A DNA stretch of 64,000 nt from Tenacibaculum aquimarinum (GCF_022478115.1 NZ_JAKGSC010000005.1:55281-119280); one strand, 5' to 3'; counted from the stretch's first letter, positions 44,578-54,907 are shown. Made by a program: numbers and translations. The notes: generated by a model from the letters alone, not told the origin.

Positions 44578-46248
44578 ATGTTCGAAATTGAAGAACTAAA
44601 AGCAAAAACACTTCCCGAATTACAAGAAGTTGCTAAAACAATTGGTTTAAAAAAAACTAGTCAACTTAAAAAATTAGATTTAGTATATAAAATACTAGAT
44701 GCACAAGCAGAATCTAATGCTGCGAAAAAAGAAAATACTACTTCAGAAAAACCAAAGAGAAAACGTGTAGTAAGAAATACCACTACAAATAAAGCGGAAA
44801 CTAAAATTACTCCTACGACTATAGAAAAAAAGGAACCAGAAGTTGAAAAACAAGTAGTTCCTAATAAGACTAAAGAAGTTAAAAAGGTTACTAATGTTGA
44901 AAAAGAACATACAAAAGAAAAATCCGCAACAAACGACAGGGTTGTAAAGGAAGACAAGAAACCTGAGAATAAGCAACAGAAATCGCAAAAACCTCAGCAA
45001 CTTCAACAACCTAAGCCTCAACACCCAAAACAAGCACAAAATAACAACGCAAATAAAAACCGAAACAGTAATAAGAAAAATCAAAATTTAAGTCATAAAA
45101 GCGGGAATAAATATCGCGATCCTGATTTTGAGTTTGATGGTATTATTGAAAGTGAAGGTGTTTTAGAAATGATGCAAGATGGCTACGGCTTCTTACGTTC
45201 TTCTGATTATAATTACTTATCGTCTCCTGATGATATTTATGTATCTCAATCTCAAATTAAATTATTTGGCCTTAAAACTGGAGATACAGTTTTAGGTATT
45301 GTTAGACCTCCAAAAGAAGGTGAAAAGTATTTCCCTCTTATTAGAGTATCAAAAATTAATGGATTAAATCCAAATATTGTAAGAGATAGAGTTTCATTTG
45401 AACACTTAACACCTCTTTTTCCTCAAGAAAAATTCAATTTAGCAGAAAAAGGAAGTTCTCTATCAACAAGAATTATTGATTTGTTTTCTCCAATCGGAAA
45501 AGGACAACGTGGTATGATTGTAGCACAACCAAAAACAGGTAAAACAATGCTGTTAAAGGATGTAGCAAATGCAATTGCAGCAAACCATCCAGAAGTGTAT
45601 CAAATAGTTTTACTAATTGATGAACGCCCTGAGGAAGTTACAGACATGAAGCGTAATGTACGTGGAGAAGTTGTTGCTTCTACTTTTGATGAACCAGCAG
45701 ACAAGCATGTTAAAGTTGCTAATATTGTTTTAGAAAAAGCAAAACGTTTGGTAGAATGTGGTCATGATGTAGTTATTCTTTTAGATTCTATTACACGTTT
45801 AGCCAGAGCTTATAATACAGTTGCTCCAGCTTCTGGTAAAATTTTATCTGGTGGTATTGATGCAAATGCGTTACATAAACCAAAACGTTTCTTTGGAGCG
45901 GCAAGAAAAATTGAAAACGGAGGTTCGTTAACAATTATTGCAACTGCTCTTACTGAAACAGGTTCTAAAATGGATGAAGTTATCTTTGAAGAATTTAAAG
46001 GAACTGGTAATATGGAACTTCAATTAGATAGAAACATTTCTAATAGAAGAATTTATCCAGCTATCGATTTAATTAAATCATCTACAAGAAGAGATGACTT
46101 ATTGTTAGACCCTAAAAATGTACAACGCATGTGGGTTTTACGTAAATATTTAGCTGATATGAACCCTATTGAAGCAATGGAATTTATTAATGACAAGGTT
46201 AAATACTCTAAGAACAACGATGAGTTCTTAATTTCTATGAATGGTTAA
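44578..46248 (+). CDS. rho: Transcription termination factor Rho with long N-terminal insertion
   Basis: Hexameric RNA-dependent ATPase, 556 residues. Rho_N helical domain at 1-45 ([35 protein letters not shown]). A Lys/Gln/Asn/Pro-rich disordered insertion of about 130 residues follows (e.g. [19 protein letters not shown]). Then the RNA-binding cold-shock domain ([34 protein letters not shown]) and motor domain: Walker [27 protein letters not shown]-loop [23 protein letters not shown]-loop [13 protein letters not shown]. The insertion is usual in Bacteroidota Rho. Confidence 0.96.
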   Translation: MFEIEELKAKTLPELQEVAKTIGLKKTSQLKKLDLVYKILDAQAESNAAKKENTTSEKPKRKRVVRNTTTNKAETKITPTTIEKKEPEVEKQVVPNKTKEVKKVTNVEKEHTKEKSATNDRVVKEDKKPENKQQKSQKPQQLQQPKPQHPKQAQNNNANKNRNSNKKNQNLSHKSGNKYRDPDFEFDGIIESEGVLEMMQDGYGFLRSSDYNYLSSPDDIYVSQSQIKLFGLKTGDTVLGIVRPPKEGEKYFPLIRVSKINGLNPNIVRDRVSFEHLTPLFPQEKFNLAEKGSSLSTRIIDLFSPIGKGQRGMIVAQPKTGKTMLLKDVANAIAANHPEVYQIVLLIDERPEEVTDMKRNVRGEVVASTFDEPADKHVKVANIVLEKAKRLVECGHDVVILLDSITRLARAYNTVAPASGKILSGGIDANALHKPKRFFGAARKIENGGSLTIIATALTETGSKMDEVIFEEFKGTGNMELQLDRNISNRRIYPAIDLIKSSTRRDDLLLDPKNVQRMWVLRKYLADMNPIEAMEFINDKVKYSKNNDEFLISMNG

Positions 46249-46272
46249 ATTCAACTAGTTATTGTTATTAAA

Positions 46273-46316
46273 TAAAAAAACCACCTTTTTGATTTATCAA
46301 AAAGGTGGTTTTTATT
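46273..46316 (+). terminator. Terminator after rho
   Basis: ACCACCTTTTTGAT-TT-ATCAAAAAGGTGGT followed by a T run; a strong hairpin of 14 bp. Confidence 0.9.
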
Positions 46317-46376
46317 TTTTGTGTTACTTACTAAGTATAAATAATAGATTTAATTTCAAAGGTTTTACTTTTCAGC

Positions 46377-46413
46377 AAAAAAAATACCGAAGCAAATGCT
46401 TCGGTATTTTTTA
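46377..46413 (-). terminator. Terminator after the PpiD-type gene
   Basis: AAAAAATACCGAAGC-aaat-GCTTCGGTATTTTTT hairpin 17 bp beyond the stop of the minus gene at 46430. Confidence 0.88.
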
Positions 46414-46429
46414 TATATAATGTTTTTTT

Positions 46430-48547
46430 TTACTGAATTCCGTAAAAAGAAGCTCGATTATCTTCAACATCAGAAGCTTTTTTAATTGCTTCATACATTT
46501 TAAAAGATTGATTTCTTCTCTGATCTGCTATACGTTTTCTGTAAGTATCATAATTTGGCAAAGCGGTTGGTAATTCTTTTTTAGAAACACTAAAAGCAAA
46601 TACTCCTTTTTCACCTTCTATTTTATTGTATAATTCGTTTTCTTTAGCATTTATCATTGCTCCAATTACACTTGGCTCATTACCTACGCCTGAAATTGTT
46701 GGAGAATTTAATGTTACATCAGAAATATTTTTTACAGATTGACCATTTGCACTTGCTATATCTGCTAAAGTAGCCCCATCCATTTTATCTTTAATTAATG
46801 CTGCTTTCTTCTCCTTTAAAACTAATGGACGAACTCTTGCTGTTGCTTTTTCTACAGATAATAAACCTTTTTCAGCTTTCCCTGTAACTGTAGCTACAAC
46901 ATAGCCATTATCAACATCAAATCTTTTAAAAGATCCAACTTCAATATCATTTCCAAAAGCCCAAGAAACTATTTGTCTTTGGTTACCTAGACCTGCAATG
47001 TTTTCATCTAAAACTTTTAAACCTACTGATGCTCTAGCTTGTAATTCTTTACTTTTAGCAGCTTCATCTATAGAGTTACCGTTAGATACTTCTAGGGCAA
47101 ATGTTTCTGCATTTTGAAAAACAGTATTTTCAGTTGCTTCTGAAGCAACAATTCTTTTAGATAAAGTTGCTAATTTTACAACTTTTTGCTTTTTAGTTTG
47201 ATCATCAATTTTAACAATATGAAAACCGAATGGTGATTTTACAACACCAATATCTCCTTTTTTATTATTAAAAGTATAATCTCTAAACTCAGGAACCATA
47301 CGGTTATAAGCAAACCAATCTAGCTCTCCTCCTTTATCTGCATTTGTTTTGTCTACAGAAAATTTCTTTGCCAAATCAGAGAATTTATTTCTGTTACGCT
47401 TTAATACAGATAAAATGCTATCAGCTTGTATTCTTGCATCATCTTCTACTAGAGTAGTTTCAGCTGTAGCTGATCTAGAGCCTAAAAAAGGAATTAAAAT
47501 ATGACTCGCTTTTACAGAGTCTGGCATTTGCGCAACTTCAGTTACTTTAGATATTTTGTAAAAACCTCTATCTTTATAAGGACCAAAAACTTCTCCTACA
47601 TTTTTAGACATAATACCTTCTGCAACTTCTGCAAAAAGATCATTCTTAAACATATAATTGTTGTTTAATGGTTCGTCTGATTTATTTTCATCTAAAAAAG
47701 CAACATAATCCGTTGCGTTCTTTAATCCTTTAGAAGCAAACCGCTCATTATCTTCTAACAAAGCACCAATTTCATTTTTTATTGCTAATTCATCTTCTGC
47801 TGTAGGCAAAATATCAAACTTTACGTATTTAATATCTCTTGAAGCTTCCGTTTTAAAATCAGCAGGATTAGCATCTATATAGTTTTGAATATCACTCTTT
47901 TTTAAAGCAATTAAACTATCAGCTACACTTGTATATGGTACATAAACAAAACTACCTGAAATTTTAGTGTTTTCATTTAAGTATTGAGCCTCTCCTTCTT
48001 TTAATGAAGCTCCTAAACCAGCTCCAATTAAATCGTCGTAAGTAGTTCTTTTTAAATTATCTCCTATAGAGCTCATATAACTTTGCCAAGAATTCCAAGT
48101 TTCTTTTTGACTAGAATCTTCTTTTATGGTAGCTAAATACTCTAAAAATTTACTTTTATCAAACATTCCAGCAGTTTGGAACCTAGGATCATTTTGCACA
48201 GAAGGTGTCTGATACAAAACATTCATAATATCTTGTTCTCCTAAAGTTATTCCTGCTTCTTCTAATTGTGCTGTGTATAATTTTTGTCTAACTAAATTAT
48301 CCCAAACAATTTTAGATGCTTGCATTTCTGAAACTCTATTACCATTTTGTGTTTGATATAACTCTAAAGCTTCTGCAAACTCTTGTCTAGAGATAGTTTC
48401 TCCATTGATATCTCCTACTTCATTTATTTTAGAAGAGTTAAAAAAATCTCCTAAAGTTGAAGGATCTAACACAAATGCAAAAAGTGCTAAACCTATTACA
48501 AGAATTAAGAACATTGAACGTTCTCTAATTTTCGATAAAATTGCCAT
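46430..48547 (-). CDS. PpiD-like periplasmic peptidyl-prolyl isomerase/chaperone
   Basis: 705 residues. N-terminal membrane anchor (MFLILVIGLALFAFVL, about 12-30), SurA_N-like chaperone region (INGETISRQEFAEALELYQTQNG), then a parvulin rotamase domain at about 345-450 (VKASHILIPFLGS ... FSDLAKKFSVDKTNADKGGELDWFAYNRMVPEFRDYTF ... SPFGFHIVKIDD). Assists folding of exported outer-membrane proteins. Last gene of the coaX-lptC-CNNM cluster, 103 bp after the CNNM gene, so it may also have its own promoter. Confidence 0.92.
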   Translation of the reverse strand: MAILSKIRERSMFLILVIGLALFAFVLDPSTLGDFFNSSKINEVGDINGETISRQEFAEALELYQTQNGNRVSEMQASKIVWDNLVRQKLYTAQLEEAGITLGEQDIMNVLYQTPSVQNDPRFQTAGMFDKSKFLEYLATIKEDSSQKETWNSWQSYMSSIGDNLKRTTYDDLIGAGLGASLKEGEAQYLNENTKISGSFVYVPYTSVADSLIALKKSDIQNYIDANPADFKTEASRDIKYVKFDILPTAEDELAIKNEIGALLEDNERFASKGLKNATDYVAFLDENKSDEPLNNNYMFKNDLFAEVAEGIMSKNVGEVFGPYKDRGFYKISKVTEVAQMPDSVKASHILIPFLGSRSATAETTLVEDDARIQADSILSVLKRNRNKFSDLAKKFSVDKTNADKGGELDWFAYNRMVPEFRDYTFNNKKGDIGVVKSPFGFHIVKIDDQTKKQKVVKLATLSKRIVASEATENTVFQNAETFALEVSNGNSIDEAAKSKELQARASVGLKVLDENIAGLGNQRQIVSWAFGNDIEVGSFKRFDVDNGYVVATVTGKAEKGLLSVEKATARVRPLVLKEKKAALIKDKMDGATLADIASANGQSVKNISDVTLNSPTISGVGNEPSVIGAMINAKENELYNKIEGEKGVFAFSVSKKELPTALPNYDTYRKRIADQRRNQSFKMYEAIKKASDVEDNRASFYGIQ

Positions 48548-48650
48548 ACGTAATTTAATTTATTTTCAGTGGGCGAAGATACAATTTGGGTTTGTAAAAT
48601 GCAATGATTTACAAACAAGATTTTCAGCTCTTTGTAATAGCTATATTTTA

Positions 48651-49916
48651 CTATTCAAAATCTAGAAGTTTTACATGAACTTCATCAATTTTTGAGGTAC
48701 TTACTTTTAAAATTTTAATATGAAGATTGTTTATAATAATTACTTCATCTTGTTCAGGAATATTTTCTGTGTGATGAATTACAAAACCTCCAAGAGTTTC
48801 ATAAGCCTCTTCCTTTAAAATATTTAAATCGTACGTTTCATTTAAGTAATCCACCTCTAAACGTGCAGAAAAATTAAATTCTCTATCATTAATTTTTTCT
48901 TCTAAAAACTCTTGACTATCGTGTTCGTCTTCAATTTCTCCAAATAATTCTTCAACAACATCTTCAACAGTTATCATTCCAGAAGTTCCTCCATATTCAT
49001 CTACAACTACTGCTATACTTTTTCGTTTTTTCATTAAAACATTTAGTACATCATTAATCATCATAGATTCTGGAACAATTTCTACTGGTAGCAAAATAGA
49101 TTTTATAGTTTTTGGGTTTTTAAATAACTCAAATGCGTTTACATAACCAATAATATCATCTAAAGAGGTTTTATAAACTAATATTTTAGAATACCCAGTT
49201 TCTATAAATTCTTTTTTTAAATTAGTAACTGTTTGATGTAATTCTACAGCCATAATTTCTGTTCTAGGAACCATGATTTCTCTTGCCTTTACATTATGAA
49301 ATTCTAAAGCATTTTGAAAAATTTGAATTTCTGAATCTAACTCTTCATCGTCTGAATTTGTAGTTTCTAGTTGTTCTGTAATATAATTCCCTAGTTCTTC
49401 TTTACTAAATTCCGTTTGCTCTTCTTGACTATTTGTTTTAAAAAAAACTCGCAAACAAAAATCTGATATTGCAGTTATAAATTCTGAAATAAAATGAAAA
49501 ATAATATAAAAGAAATAAGCAGGAATTGCGAAAAGCTTTAGTGCTTCATTTGCATAAATTCTAAAAATAGCTTTTGGTAAAAACTCTGCAGTAACCAAAA
49601 TTATTAAGGTAGAAATAAGAGTTTGTATTACTAAAACAATAAAATTAGAAAACATTTCTACTGGAAGAAACCTTAACAAGATTCTTCCCATAAAATAACT
49701 GTAAATTACCAAAGCAATGTTATTACCAACTAACATTGTGGTAATAAATTTTGAAGATTTATGTGTAAGCCTTGTTAGTATTTTAGGTAAAAAACCTTCT
49801 CGTTTTTTCTCTAATTCTATATGAAGTTTATTAGCAGAAACAAAAGCAATTTCCATCCCAGAAAAAAAAGCTGAGAATAAAATGGAAGCTATTGCAATTA
49901 TTATTTCTACTTGCAT
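48651..49916 (-). CDS. CNNM/CorC-family transporter (DUF21 + CBS pair + CorC_HlyC)
   Basis: 421 residues. DUF21 membrane domain at about 1-185 with SAFFSGMEIAFVSANKLHIELEKKR. CBS pair at about 210-325 (AREIMVPRTEIMAVE, KSIAVVVDEYGGTSGMITVEDVVEELFGEI). C-terminal CorC_HlyC domain (LGGFVIHHTENIPEQDEVIIINNLHIKI). Annotated as 'hemolysin family' but more likely Mg2+/cation homeostasis. Starts in a TAATG overlap with the upstream small gene. Confidence 0.92.
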   Translation of the reverse strand: MQVEIIIAIASILFSAFFSGMEIAFVSANKLHIELEKKREGFLPKILTRLTHKSSKFITTMLVGNNIALVIYSYFMGRILLRFLPVEMFSNFIVLVIQTLISTLIILVTAEFLPKAIFRIYANEALKLFAIPAYFFYIIFHFISEFITAISDFCLRVFFKTNSQEEQTEFSKEELGNYITEQLETTNSDDEELDSEIQIFQNALEFHNVKAREIMVPRTEIMAVELHQTVTNLKKEFIETGYSKILVYKTSLDDIIGYVNAFELFKNPKTIKSILLPVEIVPESMMINDVLNVLMKKRKSIAVVVDEYGGTSGMITVEDVVEELFGEIEDEHDSQEFLEEKINDREFNFSARLEVDYLNETYDLNILKEEAYETLGGFVIHHTENIPEQDEVIIINNLHIKILKVSTSKIDEVHVKLLDFE

Positions 49917-50119
49917 TAATTGGGTTTATTACTATTTCTTTTCTCTATTTTCTGTCTTAATCTTCTCTTTACAAAAAACATAAAGGTAACTAAAACCGCA
50001 ACTATTAAAAATAGATATGCTTTATTTCTATCAGAATTAAATCTAATTATTCCTTCTACAAGGCAAATTACAGCTACAACTAAATAACCGTATTGTATTA
50101 TTTTCCAAAGTTTGTTCAT
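49916..50119 (-). CDS. Small membrane protein between lptC and the CNNM gene
   Basis: 67 residues: two hydrophobic segments (IIQYGYLVVAVICLVEGII and KAYLFLIVAVLVTFMFFV) and a basic C-terminus (KRRLRQKIEKRNSNKPN). No family recognised by name. Placed 1 bp after lptC and overlapping the CNNM start, so almost certainly translated as part of the operon. Confidence 0.82.
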   Translation of the reverse strand: MNKLWKIIQYGYLVVAVICLVEGIIRFNSDRNKAYLFLIVAVLVTFMFFVKRRLRQKIEKRNSNKPN

Positions 50120-50120
50120 C

Positions 50121-50684
50121 TTAATTTTGTTTTGCTTCTAAATTACCTGTAACGTCTTTTGCCATCCATTTTGTTAAGTCTTCTTTAGACTCAAATCCTA
50201 CTCCTGTAAAGGTATCTTTTTCTTGGATAAGTATAAATTTATCTTCAGAAAAAAAGTACCCCAATTTTTGGTCCCAATATAATTGATCTGTTACTAATTT
50301 AGATTTCCCTGTATGGTTAACAACTACAACATTGCCTCTAATTTCTGAAATTGAAGTTTTAGAATATGATAATGCATAATTTCCAGTTACTGTGGTAGAA
50401 TCTATCCCGTTTTTATCTATTGTTACAATTTTAATTCCTTTTGGAAATTCGTTATAAGGATGATCTTTCCTGTTAGAAAAATCGTGTAGTAAAGGTGTTG
50501 TTAATTTAGAAGTAATTCTACCTGAATCTTTATATACGTGATATGCATTTTTGGCAACTGCTATTGGTAAATTTTTTTCAGCTAAAAAATTACGGACTTC
50601 TTTTGCATTGTTTGTACAAGAAAAAAACATTGCCACCATAAATATGGCAGCAATGTTTATATATATATTTCTTGTATGTTTCAA
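50121..50684 (-). CDS. lptC: LPS export protein LptC
   Basis: 187 residues with a lipoprotein-like signal (NIYINIAAIFMVAMFFSC). LptC fold: NLPIAVAKNAYHVYKDSGRITSKLTTPLLHDFSN, PKGIKIVTIDKNGIDSTTVTGNYALSYSKTSISEIRGNVVVVNHTGKSKLVTDQLYWDQKLGYFFSEDKF. It links the LptBFG transporter to the periplasmic bridge carrying LPS to the outer membrane. Set in a long envelope-biogenesis operon. Confidence 0.88.
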   Translation of the reverse strand: MKHTRNIYINIAAIFMVAMFFSCTNNAKEVRNFLAEKNLPIAVAKNAYHVYKDSGRITSKLTTPLLHDFSNRKDHPYNEFPKGIKIVTIDKNGIDSTTVTGNYALSYSKTSISEIRGNVVVVNHTGKSKLVTDQLYWDQKLGYFFSEDKFILIQEKDTFTGVGFESKEDLTKWMAKDVTGNLEAKQN

Positions 50685-50695
50685 ATTGAAAACTA

Positions 50696-52009
50696 TTAAG
50701 GTACTCTTACAGTTTCACCTATCCAACATCCTACTCTATAAGAACTTCCTGATGCAACACCTTTTTGAAAAATTAATTTCTTAGAAGGTAAAGATGATCT
50801 ATAGCTAGATACATATCTTCCTGCATTAGAACCTGGATCTACAGATTGTGCTTTTCTTGCCATTTTTAATGCTGCAGCATAAACCATTCTCTTTTCAAAC
50901 TCATCGCTACCACAACTATTAGCGCTTTTAGCATATAAGTTTGCAATTAATAAATATGCTTTACCATAATTAGGGTTAAAAGTTAATGCTTCTAAAGCTA
51001 AAGCTCTTGCATTAGACTTTTGACCTGCAGAAGCAGCTTGTTGTGCGAAACTTAATTTTATTTTTGCTTTCTTAAAAGGGTCCGTTTCTAAGTCAAATGA
51101 TTTTGCTCTCATTTGAGTAGCTCCTGCTTCATCTCCATTTTTAGATAAAACACCTGCTAAGAATTTATATGAATCTGCAGATGGTGCTGCTTCAGCATAA
51201 GCTCTAGCCATTTTTTCAAATAATGGATCTGACTGACATCCTTTGTTATATAATCTAGAAACAGATCTTCTTAACCAAGTTGCATCATTTTTGTTAGCAT
51301 CAAAATCTCTACTTAATAATGGTATTAATCTTGGACATGTTGCAATTTCAGAAATAATATTATCCAAACCACCTTCTACTTGTCCTAAAGACTTAGAGTT
51401 TATTTTATATGCTCTTAAGTTTCTTAATCCTCTACTGTCTAAATTTGCTGAATCTTTTCTTGCTTTAGCAATTTTTTTAGAATAGTCATCTAATTTTTCA
51501 CCTACAGATTCCATTACATCATCATAAGCATTAAATACTTTTTGAGGATCTGTATCTTTATATCTATCCGTTACACCTTGAAAATATTTATAGATGTTTT
51601 TAACACCCATATCTTTTGGTGAAATTTTATATGCTTTTTCTAAGATTGAAAAAATTTCATCTTCAGAACCTAAATTGTTCTCGGCTAAATAACTTGCATA
51701 ATCACTATGGGCTTTTGCTGTTCCTTTGTTTGGAAAATTAACCAAACGCATTTCATATAGTTTTTTTACTAACGCTTGATCCTTTAAATTCTCAGCTACT
51801 TTTGTTCCATATTTATAAATATTTACAGATAATGTAGGACAACTAGTTAATAATCCGTCTAATTGTGTTTTAGCTTCGGTATATTTTTTTGTTGTTACAT
51901 TCCCTTTAAAAAGGTTGTATTTAACATTACAGTCTTCCGCCTGTGCGTTAACACCAATTGCTGCTATAAGAAACAGCCCTGTTAATAAATGTGTAATTTT
52001 TTTCATCAT
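50696..52009 (-). CDS. Secreted TPR-like protein of the lptC operon
   Basis: 437 residues, signal peptide (HLLTGLFLIAAIGVNAQA). Helical repeat content (AHSDYASYLAENNLGSEDEIFSILEKAYKISPKD; ARALALEALTFNPNYGKAYLLIANLYAKSA) typical of TPR scaffolds. It ends with a conserved-looking tail (GSSYRVGCWIGETVRVP). A protein like this stands between the barrel protein and lptC in other Bacteroidota as far as I recall; role not established, possibly outer-membrane assembly. Confidence 0.8.
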   Translation of the reverse strand: MMKKITHLLTGLFLIAAIGVNAQAEDCNVKYNLFKGNVTTKKYTEAKTQLDGLLTSCPTLSVNIYKYGTKVAENLKDQALVKKLYEMRLVNFPNKGTAKAHSDYASYLAENNLGSEDEIFSILEKAYKISPKDMGVKNIYKYFQGVTDRYKDTDPQKVFNAYDDVMESVGEKLDDYSKKIAKARKDSANLDSRGLRNLRAYKINSKSLGQVEGGLDNIISEIATCPRLIPLLSRDFDANKNDATWLRRSVSRLYNKGCQSDPLFEKMARAYAEAAPSADSYKFLAGVLSKNGDEAGATQMRAKSFDLETDPFKKAKIKLSFAQQAASAGQKSNARALALEALTFNPNYGKAYLLIANLYAKSANSCGSDEFEKRMVYAAALKMARKAQSVDPGSNAGRYVSSYRSSLPSKKLIFQKGVASGSSYRVGCWIGETVRVP

Positions 52010-52027
52010 CTTGTCCGTATTTTTTTG

Positions 52028-53308
52028 TTAATCTATTTGTCGTTTTTTGAACCAAATATCGTTCAAAGATAAACTTAATCTAAAATTAAAATAATTTTCT
52101 TGTATTAAATTATTGTCAGTTGTTCCTCTTTGCCCATACTCTAAACCTATATTAATATTAGAAGCTCGGTTACCCAACGGCAATCCTAATCCAACATTTA
52201 TGCCAAAGTCTTTAATTGGTGTAAAATTATTTCCATTTCCACTTCCATCAACCAGTAAACCAGTATCTTCTATCCTTAATCCGGCGCGGTAAGTTATTCT
52301 GTTCCAGTAGCTAGAAATAGAATTAATTTTTGGCAAATAAAAACCACCAATTGCTAATTTATTAGATTCTCCATACATATAAGTACTTCCAATAGCAGAA
52401 TTATTATCTAACGCATCCTGAAATTCATAATTAACACCTGCATACCATTTATCTCTTTTACCAAGACCAACTCCTAAATTAGTTTTTAGAGGAATATTAA
52501 ATGTTGTTACTGTTGATGATGCTGAAAGCGTATCTCTTGGAATTTCGAAACCTGTTCCATCAAAAGAAAGTGAATATAAATAAGCTTGATTTTTTTCTGT
52601 TAAATTACTTTCTAGCTGCAATGAAACTCCTGCGTTTAATTGTAATTTATTAGATAACTCTTTTTGGTATTGCATACCTACTTTATATAAACCACCTCTA
52701 ACTCTAGTGGTTTCCTCGTTTTTTGTTCCTAAAGCTAAGCCATCTCTTTGATTTAAAATATCATTATTAACCGTACCAAAAACAAAAGATGCTTCTGCTC
52801 CTAAAGACAATCCCTTCATTACTTCTATACCAAAAGCCCCATACAATCTACTTGTACCTCCAGTTCCTGTATAACGAGTAAACTCTGTTAAATTATCATC
52901 TGTGTCATATACTTGATTTAATAATGCATAACCAACAGAAGATTGTGGTTGTAACCCTGCAGAAAAACCTGCTTTATCTCCAATAGGAAAACCAAGAGCT
53001 ATGTAACGTAAACTTGTTGAAGAACCAGACTGTTCTCCTGTGTTATCTTTTAAAGTTAAGTCAGTTATTAAACCTCCTATTCCATAAGTTGCAAAACGTA
53101 AATTAGCATTTGCAGCAGGATTGATAAAATTTAAATAATGATCTGTCTTAAAAGCAACACCAATACCTCCCATTGACGATTGTTCAACTGTGGTTGAACT
53201 AAATTCGTCACCTAAACCAAAATAAGAATAAGGTGATGAGTTGTTCCTTTGTGCTATTATTACTGAAGTTGATAATAGTATAAACGCAAATAATATTTTC
53301 TTAGTCAT
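52028..53308 (-). CDS. Outer membrane beta-barrel protein
   Basis: 426 residues. Signal peptide (MTKKILFAFILLSTSVIIAQ), then RNNSSPYSYFGLGDEFSSTTVEQSSMGGIGVAF with the 'YSxFGxG' start common to flavobacterial outer-membrane barrels. Multiple amphipathic strands follow, ending NFRLSLSLNDIWFKKRQID. Resembles FadL/PorV-like barrels, substrate unknown. Its first 8 bp overlap the coaX end, so it is translated in the same operon. Confidence 0.82.
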   Translation of the reverse strand: MTKKILFAFILLSTSVIIAQRNNSSPYSYFGLGDEFSSTTVEQSSMGGIGVAFKTDHYLNFINPAANANLRFATYGIGGLITDLTLKDNTGEQSGSSTSLRYIALGFPIGDKAGFSAGLQPQSSVGYALLNQVYDTDDNLTEFTRYTGTGGTSRLYGAFGIEVMKGLSLGAEASFVFGTVNNDILNQRDGLALGTKNEETTRVRGGLYKVGMQYQKELSNKLQLNAGVSLQLESNLTEKNQAYLYSLSFDGTGFEIPRDTLSASSTVTTFNIPLKTNLGVGLGKRDKWYAGVNYEFQDALDNNSAIGSTYMYGESNKLAIGGFYLPKINSISSYWNRITYRAGLRIEDTGLLVDGSGNGNNFTPIKDFGINVGLGLPLGNRASNINIGLEYGQRGTTDNNLIQENYFNFRLSLSLNDIWFKKRQID

Positions 53309-54032
53309 TCTTAGAATTGTAAATCAAAATTGTGTGTAATCCTTCCAAAACAAAATTTGGAGTCGCAAATATGCTACTTTTTAATTGTTTAGCCAAGAAA
53401 TTTGTATCTCCTCCTGTTAAAACTACTGTTAAATCCTTAAATTGCTTTTTATACTGATTAATTACACCGTCTAACTCATTACAAACTCCATTAACAACTC
53501 CTGAATGGATTGAAGTATCTGTAGAATTACCTATAAAATCTTCTACTTCTTTATTTTTTAATAATGGTAGTTTTGATGTGAACGTATTTAGGGCTTTATA
53601 GCGCATTTGTATTCCTGGTGAAATTGCTCCTCCCAAATATTCATTTTCTTTTGTAACAAAATCAAACGTTATACAAGTTCCTGCATCTATAATTAAGACA
53701 TTTTCTTCAGGAAATTGTTGAACAGCTGCAGAAACCAATGCAATTCTATCTACACCAAGGGTTTTAGGAGTTTTATAATTATTCTTAAAAGGAACCTTAG
53801 TTTTGTGATAAAGTTCTATAATTGGTAGAATATTCTTCAACTTATCCATCTTAAATTTTGATATTGTAGCTACAGCAGATATAATTCCTTTAGAAATAGT
53901 ATACTTTTTTACTATTTTTTTTATTTCAGAAATAATTCTTTTTTTATCAAACACCACAAGATCCAACAGGCTATCATTTTGATAAACAGCTGCTTTAATT
54001 CTTGTATTACCAACATCTATAATTAAGTACAT
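53301..54032 (-). CDS. coaX: Type III pantothenate kinase
   Basis: First committed step of CoA synthesis. 243 residues, ASKHA fold: phosphate motif YLIIDVGNTRIKAAVYQ, TLGVDRIALVSAA, IDAGTCITFDFV (catalytic Asp) and TGGDTNFLAKQL. First gene of the envelope operon running down to the PpiD-type gene; it overlaps the barrel gene by 8 bp. Confidence 0.95.
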   Translation of the reverse strand: MYLIIDVGNTRIKAAVYQNDSLLDLVVFDKKRIISEIKKIVKKYTISKGIISAVATISKFKMDKLKNILPIIELYHKTKVPFKNNYKTPKTLGVDRIALVSAAVQQFPEENVLIIDAGTCITFDFVTKENEYLGGAISPGIQMRYKALNTFTSKLPLLKNKEVEDFIGNSTDTSIHSGVVNGVCNELDGVINQYKKQFKDLTVVLTGGDTNFLAKQLKSSIFATPNFVLEGLHTILIYNSKND

Positions 54033-54082
54033 TCTTTTAATTTTAATATATTGTAAAAATACAACAGATTTTTTAACTTTTA

Positions 54083-54115
54083 TTTGGTTAATAAGTAAAA
54101 AGCGTCTTATATTTG
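54083..54115 (+). promoter_or_regulatory. Promoter of tRNA-Phe
   Basis: TTTG (54083-54086), 21 bp, TATATTTG (54108-54115), about 16 bp before the mature tRNA 5' end. Confidence 0.7.
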
Positions 54116-54131
54116 CATCCGCTAACGCAAT

Positions 54132-54207
54132 GGTGCCTTAGCTCAGTTGGTAGAGCAAAGGACTGAAAATCCTTGTGTCCCTGGTTCGATTCCTGGAGGC
54201 ACCACCA
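54132..54207 (+). tRNA. tRNA-Phe (GAA)
   Basis: 76-nt cloverleaf. Acceptor GGTGCCT/AGGCACC, D arm GCTCAGTTGGTAGAGC, anticodon arm AAGGACT-GAA-AATCCTT with anticodon GAA, TpsiC loop GGTTCGATTCC. The 3' CCA is encoded. Single tRNA gene with its own promoter and terminator. Confidence 0.97.
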
Positions 54208-54208
54208 T

Positions 54209-54238
54209 AAAAGCCCAAACTTATGTTTGGGCTTTTTT
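54209..54238 (+). terminator. Terminator after tRNA-Phe
   Basis: AAAGCCCAAAC-ttat-GTTTGGGCTTTTTT. The same hairpin recurs at 55971-55999. Confidence 0.88.
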
Positions 54239-54262
54239 AATTTAGTAAAATTATAAATCAAT

Positions 54263-54907
54263 TTATTTTTCAGGTAATAGATTCAGTTCTTCCATTGCTA
54301 ATATTAGCACATTAACATAATCATTAACTGTTTCTTCTACTGATGTTGGGTCTACTATATTAATTGATCCTTTCCACACTAACTCTCTATCTTTTGTAGG
54401 ACAAATACAATATAACGATGTTTCTGCATGATAAACCTTATACTTATCATAGTACTTTGGATCATTTATTATCTTTAAGTGATTGTTATAGTCTTCTTTA
54501 AATTTAACATCTAAATATTCTTTTCTTTCAAAATTATCATTGTAGACTACTCTATCTTCAACACCTTTTACTTTCGTAAAAAGTACAGCATCATAAAAAT
54601 TTGACGTTAATATATTTTCAATAATTTTAATTTGATTTTCTGGCAAACTATCAAAAGTAAAATTTGGGTCTAGCACGTCTAAACTCATTACTGCCTCTAT
54701 ACCTCTAACTGTATATTCATCTTTTATTTTTTTTTCAAATTCTCTACGTGCTTGAATATTTGGTGTCATTCCAATAACCAAAACTTTTGTTACAGTAAGT
54801 GTATCAATATCCGGACTCTTCCAACTCTCAACCAAATCTGCAGTTGTACAGTTATTAAAAAGTATTGATATAAAAAATAGTAAAAATATCTTTATCGATG
54901 TTTTCAT
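54263..54907 (-). CDS. Lipoprotein of unknown family
   Basis: 214 residues from ATG 54907 (another ATG lies 9 bp upstream). Lipoprotein signal KIFLLFFISILFNNC. The segment ESWKSPDIDTLTVTKVLVIGMTPNIQARREFEKKIKDEYTVRGIEAVMSLDVL suggests an alpha/beta nucleotide-free fold also seen in small envelope lipoproteins, but I cannot name it. Cys-containing ETSLYCICPTKDRELVWKG near the C-terminus. Divergent from the universal stress protein gene. Confidence 0.72.
   Translation of the reverse strand: MKTSIKIFLLFFISILFNNCTTADLVESWKSPDIDTLTVTKVLVIGMTPNIQARREFEKKIKDEYTVRGIEAVMSLDVLDPNFTFDSLPENQIKIIENILTSNFYDAVLFTKVKGVEDRVVYNDNFERKEYLDVKFKEDYNNHLKIINDPKYYDKYKVYHAETSLYCICPTKDRELVWKGSINIVDPTSVEETVNDYVNVLILAMEELNLLPEK

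Noticed and set aside
44661..45084. Minus-strand frames opposite the rho insertion
   Set aside because: Low-complexity Phe/Leu-rich shadows of the Lys/Gln-rich segment of Rho.
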